Source: Desulfospira joergensenii DSM 10085 (lineage in GTDB: Bacteria; Desulfobacterota; Desulfobacteria; Desulfobacterales; Desulfobacteraceae). Taken from it: DNA of 64,000 nucleotides. Of the stretch, positions 17,652 to 25,935 are shown in pieces. Position 1 is the first letter of the stretch. Each line of letters opens with the position of its first letter. The stretch covers positions 1,426,001-1,490,000 of the forward strand of contig NZ_ATUG01000002.1 in NCBI RefSeq assembly GCF_000420085.1. The letters are read 5' to 3'. The position numbers and the translations under genes were made by a program. A model generated the notes under the pieces. It was not told the origin of the DNA. It worked only from the letters and a program-made list of their open reading frames with translations, and searched no databases.

Positions 17652-18416
17652 TCATGGCTGGTCCATGGTGATCTCAAAATAGTGATCGAACAAGCCTTCT
17701 TGCTTCATGGTTTTGAGAATCCCGGCGACTTTCGGCACAAGGGAGGCATGCTTCTTATGCAAATACGCATAGGCTTTGACTTCCTGCATGATGCCCGCTT
17801 GATACAGGGTGGACACATCGAATTTATCGGGATTCAGCCTCTTCATCGTTTCAATGATGGTAAACTCGACATCCACATACAGATCCGTGCGCCTCGTGAT
17901 AAGCTTTTTCAACCCCTGCTCCGCAGAGGTCACGTCCGATAAATGTTCTGCCGGGACGACCAGGGACAATTTGTTTTTGGACAGTTTTACTCCCCGGCGG
18001 TATTCCACGTTAAAGGTCGTATTTTTCAAGCTCTTCCATCCATTGAGCACGAGTCCTGGTTTGACGGTATATGCGACAAAGTTCGTCGAATACAATGCTT
18101 CCTCCACGCGGATCAGATTCGGATGATCTCTCTGATACTCAAAGACCCGGCTTATCTCTCCATCAACCTTGCCCGCATCGGACATTGCACTCGCGCGTGC
18201 CGCCGGGTATCCATCATATTGAAACTCATACCCAAGCCTGCGAAAGGCTTCGGTAAAGACAAGGGTTAACCATTGTCCATACATTGAGCTTTTGACACCT
18301 TTCGTTCCGACCAAAATCATCCTGCCGGCAGCTTCACTTGGTATTGAGAAGGTGGTAGCGAACAGAAAAGTGATCACACACATTCCAACCATGCGTTGAA
18401 GGTTGTTCTTGTTCAT
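17652..18416 (-). CDS. Periplasmic solute-binding protein (family 3-like), orphan
   Basis: 254 residues. A signal peptide of about 30 residues ends in SEAAG. The mature part resembles the amino-acid-binding SBP_bac_3 fold used by orphan periplasmic proteins: YGQWLTLVFTEAFRRLGYEF, YPAARASAMSDAGKVDGEISR, and RTDLYVDVEFTIIETMK. No permease or ATPase gene is near. It may act as a sensor or scavenger rather than as part of an ABC importer. Its codon choice (for example GCG-CGT-GCC runs) differs somewhat from the neighbours, a weak hint of transfer. The 290-bp upstream region holds a short leader reading frame. Confidence 0.72.
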   Translation of the reverse strand: MNKNNLQRMVGMCVITFLFATTFSIPSEAAGRMILVGTKGVKSSMYGQWLTLVFTEAFRRLGYEFQYDGYPAARASAMSDAGKVDGEISRVFEYQRDHPNLIRVEEALYSTNFVAYTVKPGLVLNGWKSLKNTTFNVEYRRGVKLSKNKLSLVVPAEHLSDVTSAEQGLKKLITRRTDLYVDVEFTIIETMKRLNPDKFDVSTLYQAGIMQEVKAYAYLHKKHASLVPKVAGILKTMKQEGLFDHYFEITMDQP

Positions 18417-18481
18417 TTGATCTCCATCAAAATCGAAAGGGAAAGCCTTGAATCGAGATATTCATGCACACTCGTCACAGA

Positions 18482-18505
18482 CTAGTTCATCCATGCGGAT
18501 AGCAT
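18482..18505 (-). CDS. Possible 7-residue leader peptide before the solute-binding gene
   Basis: A very strong ribosome-binding site (GGAAGGAGGG) is followed by ATG and codons for MLSAWMN, then TAG, about 65 bp before the solute-binding protein. It could be a translated leader, or a relic of a lost gene start. Nothing else is evident in the 18417-18704 gap. Confidence 0.25.
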   Translation of the reverse strand: MLSAWMN

Positions 18506-18704
18506 TAACCAACCCTCCTTCCGGTGGCTTTTTTTCATTTCTTGAGATTGATATCGCCATCTTCTGATCATGTCCGAAAAAGCAGAGGTGAGTTTCTTTT
18601 CCAGATGATACCATATTTTTTGATGATGGGCGAGTGATTTTCCGCCATCTTTCGAGTGAGGATCAATATTCGGGGATGATCAGTTTTTAAATTTCAGAAA
18701 AAGA

Positions 18705-19607
18705 TCAGAGTTGCTGTTTCGAGCGCGCCTTAGCCAACTCAATGAATTTCTCGCATATGGGTGATCTGACCCGTTTGGCGTGGTAGGTGAGATAAAAGAA
18801 ACGGTTCAGGTCAAGACCTTCGACGGAAAGTGCGGCCAGTTTTTTCTGCTGGATATAATCTTCAACGGCAATGGTCGAGAGAATGGAGATTCCCAGGTGG
18901 TTAAGGATGCCCTGGATCACGGCGATGGAGCTGCCCATGGTAATGCCCGCCTTGAGTTTTTCGGAATCATACCCGCCGTCATCCATACTCTTGAGGATGG
19001 ACTGCCAGGTGCCGGACCCTTTTTCCCTGGAAATAAAGGCCTGGGTAAAGAGTTCGGAACAGGGAACAGAGGCTTTGTCCGCCCACTCATGGTCACAGGG
19101 AACAATGAGCTTCATCTCATCGGACAGCAGTTTTTCCTGAACAATGGCCGGATCCTCGGTTTTTGCCCCCACAATCCCCAGTTCAATCCTTCCCCTTTTC
19201 ACCTCATGGATGATCTGGTGGGTGTCCCCTGTATTCAGGGACAGGGATACATCGGGGAAGGCCTTCATAAAAGGACCCATCACCCTTGGAAGAATATAGC
19301 CTGCCGGAATGGTGCTTCCTCCGATACATAACTCTCCCCGGGTCTGCCCCAGAAAATCAAACATGGCCACCTCGGTCTGATCCTTGATCTCCAGAAGCTG
19401 TTTTGAGTATTTGTAGAGGATACGGCCGGCCTTTGTGGGCTCGGTGGTCTTTCCCAGCCTGTCCAGAAGCCGGCATTGGAAATGGTCCTCCAGCTCTTTG
19501 ATATGGGTGGATACGGTGGGTTGGGAAAGGTTGACCGTTTCGGAGGCCTTGGAGAAACTCTGAAGGTCGACCACGGCGACAAATATTTTGAGCTGCCATA
19601 AATCCAT
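18705..19607 (-). CDS. LysR-family regulator, selenium-metabolism-associated type
   Basis: 300 residues. The winged HTH spans about 1-62 (WQLKIFVAVVDLQSFSKASE, NLSQPTVSTHIKELEDHF). The effector domain starts at about 90, with GELCIGGSTIPAGYILP and a closing LNRFFYLTYHAKRVRSPICEKFIEL. From memory this sequence is close to the LysR group found beside selenium and selenocysteine genes in deltaproteobacteria; no selD/selA lies in the window to confirm it. It starts 1 bp after the coaD stop, as the last gene of the lpxC-to-LysR run. Being downstream of housekeeping genes instead of divergent from its target is unusual for LysR proteins. Confidence 0.8.
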   Translation of the reverse strand: MDLWQLKIFVAVVDLQSFSKASETVNLSQPTVSTHIKELEDHFQCRLLDRLGKTTEPTKAGRILYKYSKQLLEIKDQTEVAMFDFLGQTRGELCIGGSTIPAGYILPRVMGPFMKAFPDVSLSLNTGDTHQIIHEVKRGRIELGIVGAKTEDPAIVQEKLLSDEMKLIVPCDHEWADKASVPCSELFTQAFISREKGSGTWQSILKSMDDGGYDSEKLKAGITMGSSIAVIQGILNHLGISILSTIAVEDYIQQKKLAALSVEGLDLNRFFYLTYHAKRVRSPICEKFIELAKARSKQQL

Positions 19608-19608
19608 G

Positions 19609-20127
19609 TTATTTCTCCACAGTCTCTATGGTGGTTTTAAGCTTGGGAAATTTTTCCATGAGTTTGAACTTGACAGGCTCGGGAACCATGTCTGAAATAT
19701 CCCCCCCGAATTCCGCGGCCTCTTTGATAATGGAGGAACTGGTAAATATCCAGCGCAGCCCCGTCATCAGAAAAACAGACTGAACATCCTTGTATAATTT
19801 TCTGTTCATCAATGCCATCTGGAATTCATTTTCAAAGTCGGATATGGCCCGCATACCCCTGATGATGGCAACGGCATTTTTTGTTTTTGCATAGTCCACC
19901 GTGAGGCCGTCAAAAGAATCCACCAGCAGGCAGTCATTGCCGTTAAAACTCTCCCGGATCATCCCAACCCGTTCCCCGGTGGTGAACAGGGATTTTTTGG
20001 CGGGGTTGTGCAGGATGGCTACAATCACCTTGTCGAAAATTTCAAGGGCCCGCTGGATAACGTCAACATGGCCGTTGGTTAGGGGGTCAAATGAACCTGG
20101 GTAGATGGCAATTCTCGATTTTTCCAT
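19609..20127 (-). CDS. coaD: Pantetheine-phosphate adenylyltransferase
   Basis: Transfers AMP to 4'-phosphopantetheine to give dephospho-CoA, the penultimate step of CoA synthesis. 172 residues. It has the nucleotidyltransferase motif YPGSFDPLTNGHVDVIQRA, the hallmark IIRGMRAISDFENEFQMALMNR, and the ISSxxIKE-like motif as TSSSIIKEAAEFGGDIS. Eight bp after rsmD, the common rsmD-coaD pairing. Confidence 0.96.
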   Translation of the reverse strand: MEKSRIAIYPGSFDPLTNGHVDVIQRALEIFDKVIVAILHNPAKKSLFTTGERVGMIRESFNGNDCLLVDSFDGLTVDYAKTKNAVAIIRGMRAISDFENEFQMALMNRKLYKDVQSVFLMTGLRWIFTSSSIIKEAAEFGGDISDMVPEPVKFKLMEKFPKLKTTIETVEK

Positions 20128-20135
20128 GGGTCTCC

Positions 20136-20693
20136 TCAGTCAAAGGTCCGGGTCAAAAGGGAAATTCTGGTCTTTGAGTATTTTTTTTGCCGTGAAATGT
20201 CAAGCCCGTTCAGGGATTCGGGAAGGCTTTCTTTGACAGAATGCTCTGCCACAATCATCCCTCCGGGAGATAAGAGGCCTTTTAGTGATTCTTTTTCCAG
20301 GGTTTTTCTAAGATATCCCATATTATAGGGGGGATCCATGAAAATCAGATCAAAGGGAGGGGCTTTTATCCGTTCGGGAAAAGGATGTGAGATAATGTCC
20401 AGGCAGATCAATTCTGCTCTATCGGTGAAGCGGCACAGGTCGATATTCTTTTGGATGACCCGGCAGGCGCTTTGGGACCGGTCCGTGAAAACCGCATGGC
20501 CGGCACCCCGGCTCAGGGCCTCAAGCCCCAGGGCCCCGGTTCCGGCAAAGAGATCCAAAACCCTGGCCTGTTTAACCCTGGGGCCCAGGATGCTGAACAG
20601 GGCCTCCCTCACCCGGTCCGAGGTGGGCCGGATATCCTGACCCTGGATCTGGATCAACTTTCGTCCCCTGCATGTGCCGCTGATGATCCTCAT
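20136..20693 (-). CDS. rsmD: 16S rRNA (guanine966-N2)-methyltransferase
   Basis: Methylates G966 of 16S rRNA during 30S assembly. 185 residues from the ATG at 20693, which gives the family N terminus MRIISGTCRGRKL. Upstream in-frame starts would overlap ntrX. Conserved features are RPTSDRVREALFSIL, the SAM motif VLDLFAGTGALGLEALSRGA and the catalytic FMDPPYNMGY. The start lies 4 bp after the ntrX stop. Confidence 0.95.
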   Translation of the reverse strand: MRIISGTCRGRKLIQIQGQDIRPTSDRVREALFSILGPRVKQARVLDLFAGTGALGLEALSRGAGHAVFTDRSQSACRVIQKNIDLCRFTDRAELICLDIISHPFPERIKAPPFDLIFMDPPYNMGYLRKTLEKESLKGLLSPGGMIVAEHSVKESLPESLNGLDISRQKKYSKTRISLLTRTFD

Positions 20694-20697
20694 CCGA

Positions 20698-22044
20698 TCA
20701 GCCCATTCTTTTTTTGATAAACCGGGCACTGGTACCGATTTTTTTTGCCGCGATCTGGATGTCCCCCTGGCTCTGTTCCAGTTTTCTTAAGATATACTCT
20801 TTTTCAAAGTTCTTCCGGGCTTCCTCAAGGTTGTCAATGCTGAACAGCCACCTTCTTTCGGAGGTGGTTTCTCCGGGAACCTGGGGGGTGTAGGGGTGGG
20901 GGATATCCTTTACGTGGATTGTCTTGTCCTTAACCATGATGAAAAGCCGTTCCAAAAGGTTTTTCAACTCCCTGACATTGCCCTGCCAGGGATGCCGGGC
21001 CAGCAGGTCAACAGCCTCCTTGGAAATCGACTTCCGGCTTCCCGTGTTCTGCAGGGCCAGGTTGTCCAGAAAAGTATCCACCAGCAAAGGAATATCTTCC
21101 TTTCTTTCCCGTAAAGGGGGGACGTGGATGGGAATAACATTGAGCCTGAAAAACAGGTCTTCCCTGAAGGTTCCCTTTTCAATCTCCGCTTCAAGGTCCT
21201 TGTTTGTGGAGGTGATGAGCCTTACATCCATGTGAAGAGTCCGCCCCCCGCCGATCCGCTGGAAGGTCTTTGATTCAAGGGCCCTTAGGATCTTTGCCTG
21301 GGTATTGATGTTCATGTCTCCGATTTCATCCAGGAAAAGGGTCCCCCCCGAGGCCAGTTCGAATTTTCCCTTGTTTTTGGAAGTGGCCTTTTCAAAGGCC
21401 CCTTTTTCATGGCCAAAGAGTTCTGAATCAATATTTTCTTCGGGGATGGCTGCACAGTTGATGGCAATGAACGGGCCTTCGGGCCGGGTGCTGAACTGAT
21501 GGATGGTCCGGGCCACCATCTCCTTGCCGGTTCCGTTTTCTCCGGTAATCAGGATGGAAGCATCCGAAGGCGAGGCGGCCATGACCTCGGAATAGAGCTT
21601 CTGGACGGCCGGGCTGGTGCCTGTGATGGAGTTCTTTTCAATGCTTTTTTTGCGCAGATAGATATTTTCCTCTTCCAGTTTTCTGAAATTCAGGGCGTTG
21701 TTGATGGTGACCATGACTTTGTCGATGGACAGGGGTTTTTCCAAAAAATCATAGGCCCCGGATTTTGTGGCGTCCACGGCGGACTCAATGGTGCCGTGGC
21801 CGGTGATCATCACCACCGGCAGGCTGGGAAAGCTTTTTTTGATCTCTTTCAGGGTTTCTATCCCGTCCATTCCCGGCATCCAGATATCGAGAAGAACGAT
21901 ATCCGGGGAGTCGGCCTCTATCTTCTGCAATGCCTCATACCCGTTGTAGGCATGCATGACTTCAAACCCGTCATCTGAAAGAATGCCTTCCAGAGATTCG
22001 ATGATGGTGGTTTCATCGTCAACGATTAATACGGCTGGATACAT
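20698..22044 (-). CDS. NtrX-like response regulator with AAA+ domain
   Basis: 448 residues. The receiver domain (1-120) has phosphoacceptor Asp53 in LLDIWMPGMDG and Lys103 in EKP. The AAA+ domain (~140-375) has Walker A GENGTGKE (168-175) and Walker B GTLFLDEIGDM. The C-terminal Fis-type helix-turn-helix ends abruptly at SARFIKKRMG. The sigma-54 contact loop, normally GAFTGA, reads GAFEKA (215-220). The protein may therefore not activate sigma-54 in the standard way and could act at sigma-70 promoters, as has been proposed for some GAFTGA-less members. It is paired with the NtrY-like kinase 57 bp upstream. Confidence 0.88.
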   Translation of the reverse strand: MYPAVLIVDDETTIIESLEGILSDDGFEVMHAYNGYEALQKIEADSPDIVLLDIWMPGMDGIETLKEIKKSFPSLPVVMITGHGTIESAVDATKSGAYDFLEKPLSIDKVMVTINNALNFRKLEEENIYLRKKSIEKNSITGTSPAVQKLYSEVMAASPSDASILITGENGTGKEMVARTIHQFSTRPEGPFIAINCAAIPEENIDSELFGHEKGAFEKATSKNKGKFELASGGTLFLDEIGDMNINTQAKILRALESKTFQRIGGGRTLHMDVRLITSTNKDLEAEIEKGTFREDLFFRLNVIPIHVPPLRERKEDIPLLVDTFLDNLALQNTGSRKSISKEAVDLLARHPWQGNVRELKNLLERLFIMVKDKTIHVKDIPHPYTPQVPGETTSERRWLFSIDNLEEARKNFEKEYILRKLEQSQGDIQIAAKKIGTSARFIKKRMG

Positions 22045-22101
22045 ATGATTTCCTTTCTGTAATCATCATGAAATTGACTTTACCTCTTATCTTAAAATTT
22101 T

Positions 22102-24315
22102 TCAGGCCGGAAGTTCAATGATGAATTTGGCTCCCCTGGGCTGATTGTCCTGGACCCGGACCACCCCGTTATGATCGGATATAATAGAGTTCACAATGGC
22201 CAGCCCCAGGCCCATTCCGGATTGTTTGGTGGAAAAATAAGGTTCAAAGAGTTTTGTTTTCTCCTTGTCTGAGATGCCCTTCCCATTGTCGGCGATTTCG
22301 ATCCTGACGATCTTCAGAATTTGATCATAGGAGACATCAATGAAGATGGCACCATTTTTGTTGACGGCATATACGGCATTGTCAATGAGATTGATGAAGG
22401 CCTGTTTCATATGCTGGTGATCCAGCTTAAGGGTGGGGATATCCGGGCTGAATCTGGATTGGATATCCACATTTTCCAGTCCCTCCCGATATAGGGCAAT
22501 GGTTTCAAGGATAACGTTTTCGATGCGGTCCTTGGAAAAATTGGTGTCCGGGAATTTGGCAAAGGCCGAGAACTGGTTGACCAGGTTCCGGATCAGGTCC
22601 ACATGCTCTACAATGGTATCGGCACAATTGGTGAAGATCTCATCATTGATCTCTTTTCCGTACTTTCTCTTGAGCCTCTGGGCAGACAATTTGATGGGGG
22701 TCAGGGGATTTTTCACCTCATGGGCAATCCGCCGGGCCACCTCCCTCCAGGCCACCATCCTCTGGGCTTTTTCAAGTTCGGTGACATCGTCAAATACCAG
22801 GACCGCGCCCACGGTTTTTCCGGAATCATCTTTTAAGGTGGAATAGTGCAGGGAAAAATGCTTGGGACTTCCTGAAATCGTTGCCGAAACGGGCATCTCA
22901 ATGTGCTGCTGCCCCTGGGCTGCCTGGGCAAAGATCTTATCGGCCAGTTTTAAGTATTCCTGACTCAAGACCTGCCTGAAGTTTTGTCCCAGGATGCGGC
23001 GGCTCTGAATGGCCAGCATGGACTCTGCGGCCTTGTTCATGGTGGTGATGATGCCCTTGTTGTCAACTGACACCACTCCGGTTGAAACATTTCGCAGCAC
23101 AATCTCCATATACTGCCGGCTCTTTTCCAGTTCAGCATATTGATGTTCCAGCATTTTCCCGGACAGGGCGATCTGCTCCCGGCCGGCGGCCAGCTGCTTG
23201 GTCATGGAGTTAAAGGATGTGATCAATGTCCCGATTTCATCATCGGTCTGAAAGTCTATCTGGTAATCCAGGTCCCCTTCGCTGATGCGCCGGGTGCCTT
23301 CGGCAAATTTCATGATGGGAACGGTAATGGATTTGGCCAGCTGGAATCCGAACCAGATGGCACAGAACACCACCAGAAGAGCCACAATGGACAGGGCGAT
23401 ATAATAGGAGATCTGGGCCGGTTTTTTGGTCAGCTTCAGCTGCTGGTACTCTTCGATTCCCGTGAGAATGGCCTTGAGGTTTTCGGAAAGCTCCATGGAA
23501 ACAATGGTGGTGACCACGATAAACCCTTCCGCCTTGGCCGGAGGAGAGCCAAAGGGGATGGTGGCAACGGTTCTTAAGAATTCACCCTGGTCTATGGGCT
23601 GGTATATGGTGGTGCTGGACCGGGAAGGGGGGATCTTGGTCAACTCTGTTGTGGTCAGCGGCCCGAAATGGAGGGCTTCCACCTCATTGTCCAGGGAGAG
23701 GGATCTCCGTTTGGCGTCCGGGGAGTAAACTTCAACGGCATGGCGGTTGAATGCCCTCTGGATTACCTGGGTGTACCGGGTCAGATCTTTTTGATTCTCT
23801 TTTTCAAGAAGCTTTCTGGAATCGATCTGAAAAGCCCCCCGCTTGGCAAAGAACTCATTTTTTTCCTCGATATAGTCATAAAGTTTCTGGCCCACGGCCA
23901 GAGAGGAGTTCAGGGTCTGTTCCACCGGGGCGTTGAACCAGAAAGCAATGGATGTGGACAAAAACTGGATGGAGAAAAAGAAGAGCACGGTGGTGGGAAG
24001 AAGAGCCAGAACGATGAAGGAGATGATCAGCCTTGTCTTCAGCTTTGAGCCGAAGATGTTTTTCTTCTTTTCCGTATAGAGTTTGGCGAGGTTTCTGAAA
24101 ACCAGGATCAGCAGGGTCAGCAGCAGCAGCAGGTTGATGTTGATCAGAATAAACATCAATACGGTACTGGAAAAGGGGAAATCGCTTCCAAAGGGCGTGA
24201 TCTTTATTTCGACAAAGGTGAGAATCCCCACGATGAAAAGGATGGCGAGGATGAGAATCCCTTCTTTTTTTCTTCTGGATGCCCCGGAGGCTGGATTTCT
24301 TATCTCTTCGGTCAT
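22102..24315 (-). CDS. NtrY-like membrane sensor histidine kinase
   Basis: 737 residues. Three or four N-terminal membrane helices (about 18-40, 48-75, 88-125) and one near residue 310 flank a periplasmic loop. HAMP follows (AKSITVPIMKFAEGTRRISEGDLDYQI), then a PAS domain (~400-500: VLRNVSTGVVSVDNKGIITTMNKAAESML), and HisKA with the phosphorylated His in RRIAHEVKNPLTPIKLSAQR. HATPase_c has DNAVYAV, IADNGKGI and GMGLGLAIVNSI. This is the NtrY topology. Its regulator is the ntrX-like gene downstream. A DUF4390 gene directly upstream is the usual deltaproteobacterial arrangement and may encode a periplasmic partner. Confidence 0.9.
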   Translation of the reverse strand: MTEEIRNPASGASRRKKEGILILAILFIVGILTFVEIKITPFGSDFPFSSTVLMFILININLLLLLTLLILVFRNLAKLYTEKKKNIFGSKLKTRLIISFIVLALLPTTVLFFFSIQFLSTSIAFWFNAPVEQTLNSSLAVGQKLYDYIEEKNEFFAKRGAFQIDSRKLLEKENQKDLTRYTQVIQRAFNRHAVEVYSPDAKRRSLSLDNEVEALHFGPLTTTELTKIPPSRSSTTIYQPIDQGEFLRTVATIPFGSPPAKAEGFIVVTTIVSMELSENLKAILTGIEEYQQLKLTKKPAQISYYIALSIVALLVVFCAIWFGFQLAKSITVPIMKFAEGTRRISEGDLDYQIDFQTDDEIGTLITSFNSMTKQLAAGREQIALSGKMLEHQYAELEKSRQYMEIVLRNVSTGVVSVDNKGIITTMNKAAESMLAIQSRRILGQNFRQVLSQEYLKLADKIFAQAAQGQQHIEMPVSATISGSPKHFSLHYSTLKDDSGKTVGAVLVFDDVTELEKAQRMVAWREVARRIAHEVKNPLTPIKLSAQRLKRKYGKEINDEIFTNCADTIVEHVDLIRNLVNQFSAFAKFPDTNFSKDRIENVILETIALYREGLENVDIQSRFSPDIPTLKLDHQHMKQAFINLIDNAVYAVNKNGAIFIDVSYDQILKIVRIEIADNGKGISDKEKTKLFEPYFSTKQSGMGLGLAIVNSIISDHNGVVRVQDNQPRGAKFIIELPA

Positions 24316-24318
24316 GGA

Positions 24319-24879
24319 TCAATAGGTGAAATTTACCAGGTACCAGTCCGTTTTGACATCCCAGAAAGAGACAAAGAAAAAGATATTATGAAGGGAGAGG
24401 GGCAGGGTGACCTTGTCCAGTTCAGCCTTGATTCTGATCTGGTACTTGCCTCCCTTTTTAAGGTTTTCCAGGGGAATGATCTTGAGATTGTCGATTTCCG
24501 TCATCCAGGATTTGGCCTCTTCAAAGGACTGGGTTGCCGATGGTTTTTCATTTTTCCAGGGTCTGGAGACCGTGTACTCCTTTTTCAGGGAGTTATATTT
24601 CACCGTGGACTTTGCCCGGACTTCCGCAATTTTTTTATCCAGCCAGGAATCGCTGGTCTGGTAAAGGGAGACATAAAAAGAAAAGGTTGTAGGAACCCCG
24701 TTGTGGACCGCCTGGGTGATTTTATCGGTAAAGGCGTTTCTGACCTCAAAATATGTCAGCAGATCGTCCCGGGTATTGGCCAGCTTTATGTTGGCCAGGG
24801 TCGCCGTGTTGTCAGCAAGAGTCGTCCGGGGCATCATCAGACAGATGAAAAGTACCGGGTAAATCAGAAAGGATTTCAT
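24319..24879 (-). CDS. DUF4390 exported protein
   Basis: 186 residues from the ATG at 24879, which begins a clear signal peptide (MKSFLIYPVLFICLMMPRTTLA, cleavage near residue 22). Upstream in-frame codons overlap lpxC. The mature part matches DUF4390: YFEVRNAFTDKITQAVHNGV, TFSFYVSLYQ, and a terminal FWDVKTDWYLVNFTY. It lies 2 bp after lpxC and 3 bp before the NtrY-like gene. This tight placement suggests a periplasmic accessory to that kinase; the molecular function is unknown. Confidence 0.82.
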   Translation of the reverse strand: MKSFLIYPVLFICLMMPRTTLADNTATLANIKLANTRDDLLTYFEVRNAFTDKITQAVHNGVPTTFSFYVSLYQTSDSWLDKKIAEVRAKSTVKYNSLKKEYTVSRPWKNEKPSATQSFEEAKSWMTEIDNLKIIPLENLKKGGKYQIRIKAELDKVTLPLSLHNIFFFVSFWDVKTDWYLVNFTY

Positions 24880-24881
24880 GG

Positions 24882-25763
24882 TCAGGTGTTTGATTCCATT
24901 TTGGCCGGTCCGGTTTCCCATGCATCTCTATTCTCAAGGAATCTTTTAATGAATGCATGGTTCAGGGTGTGGCCTGATTTATGGGAGATAATATGCCCCT
25001 GGATGGGCATGCCCAACAGGGAGAAATCCCCGAGGCTGTCCAGAAGCTTGTGACGGACAAATTCATCCGGATAGCGAAGCCCGTCCGGATTTAATATTTT
25101 GTCCTTGTCAATGACAATGGCATTGTCAAGGCTGCCGCCTTTGCCCAGGCTGAACTTTTTTAACAATTCGATATCCTGGATAAAACCAAAGGTTCTGGCA
25201 TGGCTGATTTCCTTTTCAAAGTTGTTTTTTGCCCGGTCATAGGTGAGTTCCTGCTTTCCGATCAAAGGGTGGTCAAAATCAATGGAGCAGGTGATCTTAA
25301 AACAGGGTTCCGGAATCACCTCCACAAACTTGTCCCCCTGTTCCACACGCACCGGTTTTCTGACAATCATGAAGTGTTTGGGCCGGCCCTGGACGGCGAC
25401 TCCGGCAGCGGTGAAGACCTGGGTGAAATCCTTTGCGCTGCCGTCCATGATGGGCATTTCATATTCATCCATCTCCACCAGGACATTGTCAATGCCGAGA
25501 CCGGCAAAACTGGCCATTAGATGTTCAATGGTTGAAACAATGGCCCCGTTGCTCCCCAGGACCGTGGCCAGACTGGTATCGACCACATGTTTGAAAAGGG
25601 CCTGCACAGGCTGGGTGCCGGGAAGGTCCACCCGCTGGAATTTAATGCCGTGGTTTTCAGGGGCCGGTTTGATGGTGATATTGTTTTTTTTGCCCGAGTG
25701 AACCCCGGTGCCTGACAGGGCCACATTCCTGGCAATGGTCTTTTGTTTAAAGTATGTATCCAT
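24882..25763 (-). CDS. lpxC: UDP-3-O-acyl-N-acetylglucosamine deacetylase
   Basis: Zinc deacetylase for the first committed step of lipid A synthesis, showing an outer membrane with LPS or lipid A. 293 residues. Motifs: GTGVHSGKK near the start, the zinc site STIEHLMASFAGLGIDN, MDGSAKDF, FGFIQDIE, and the second zinc site HKLLDSLGDFSLLG with a terminal SGHTLNHAF. The start is set at ATG 25763 (MDTYFKQKTI). An in-frame TTG eight codons upstream is possible; neither has a good ribosome-binding site. It is the first gene of a seven-gene minus-strand run to 18705. Confidence 0.95.
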   Translation of the reverse strand: MDTYFKQKTIARNVALSGTGVHSGKKNNITIKPAPENHGIKFQRVDLPGTQPVQALFKHVVDTSLATVLGSNGAIVSTIEHLMASFAGLGIDNVLVEMDEYEMPIMDGSAKDFTQVFTAAGVAVQGRPKHFMIVRKPVRVEQGDKFVEVIPEPCFKITCSIDFDHPLIGKQELTYDRAKNNFEKEISHARTFGFIQDIELLKKFSLGKGGSLDNAIVIDKDKILNPDGLRYPDEFVRHKLLDSLGDFSLLGMPIQGHIISHKSGHTLNHAFIKRFLENRDAWETGPAKMESNT

Positions 25764-25935
25764 ATTTGTATGTCTTGTTGCATTCAATTTTTAATATCTA
25801 GGTATATATATCTAAATTTACAGAACAAAGCAAAAGAAATGAGAAAATTCTTTGGTTCCCCATAAATTTCTGATAGATAAAATCAAAGCCCGGTCTTTAA
25901 CTTAAAATCCCTTGCCCGGTTTCAGAAGGTGCCCC

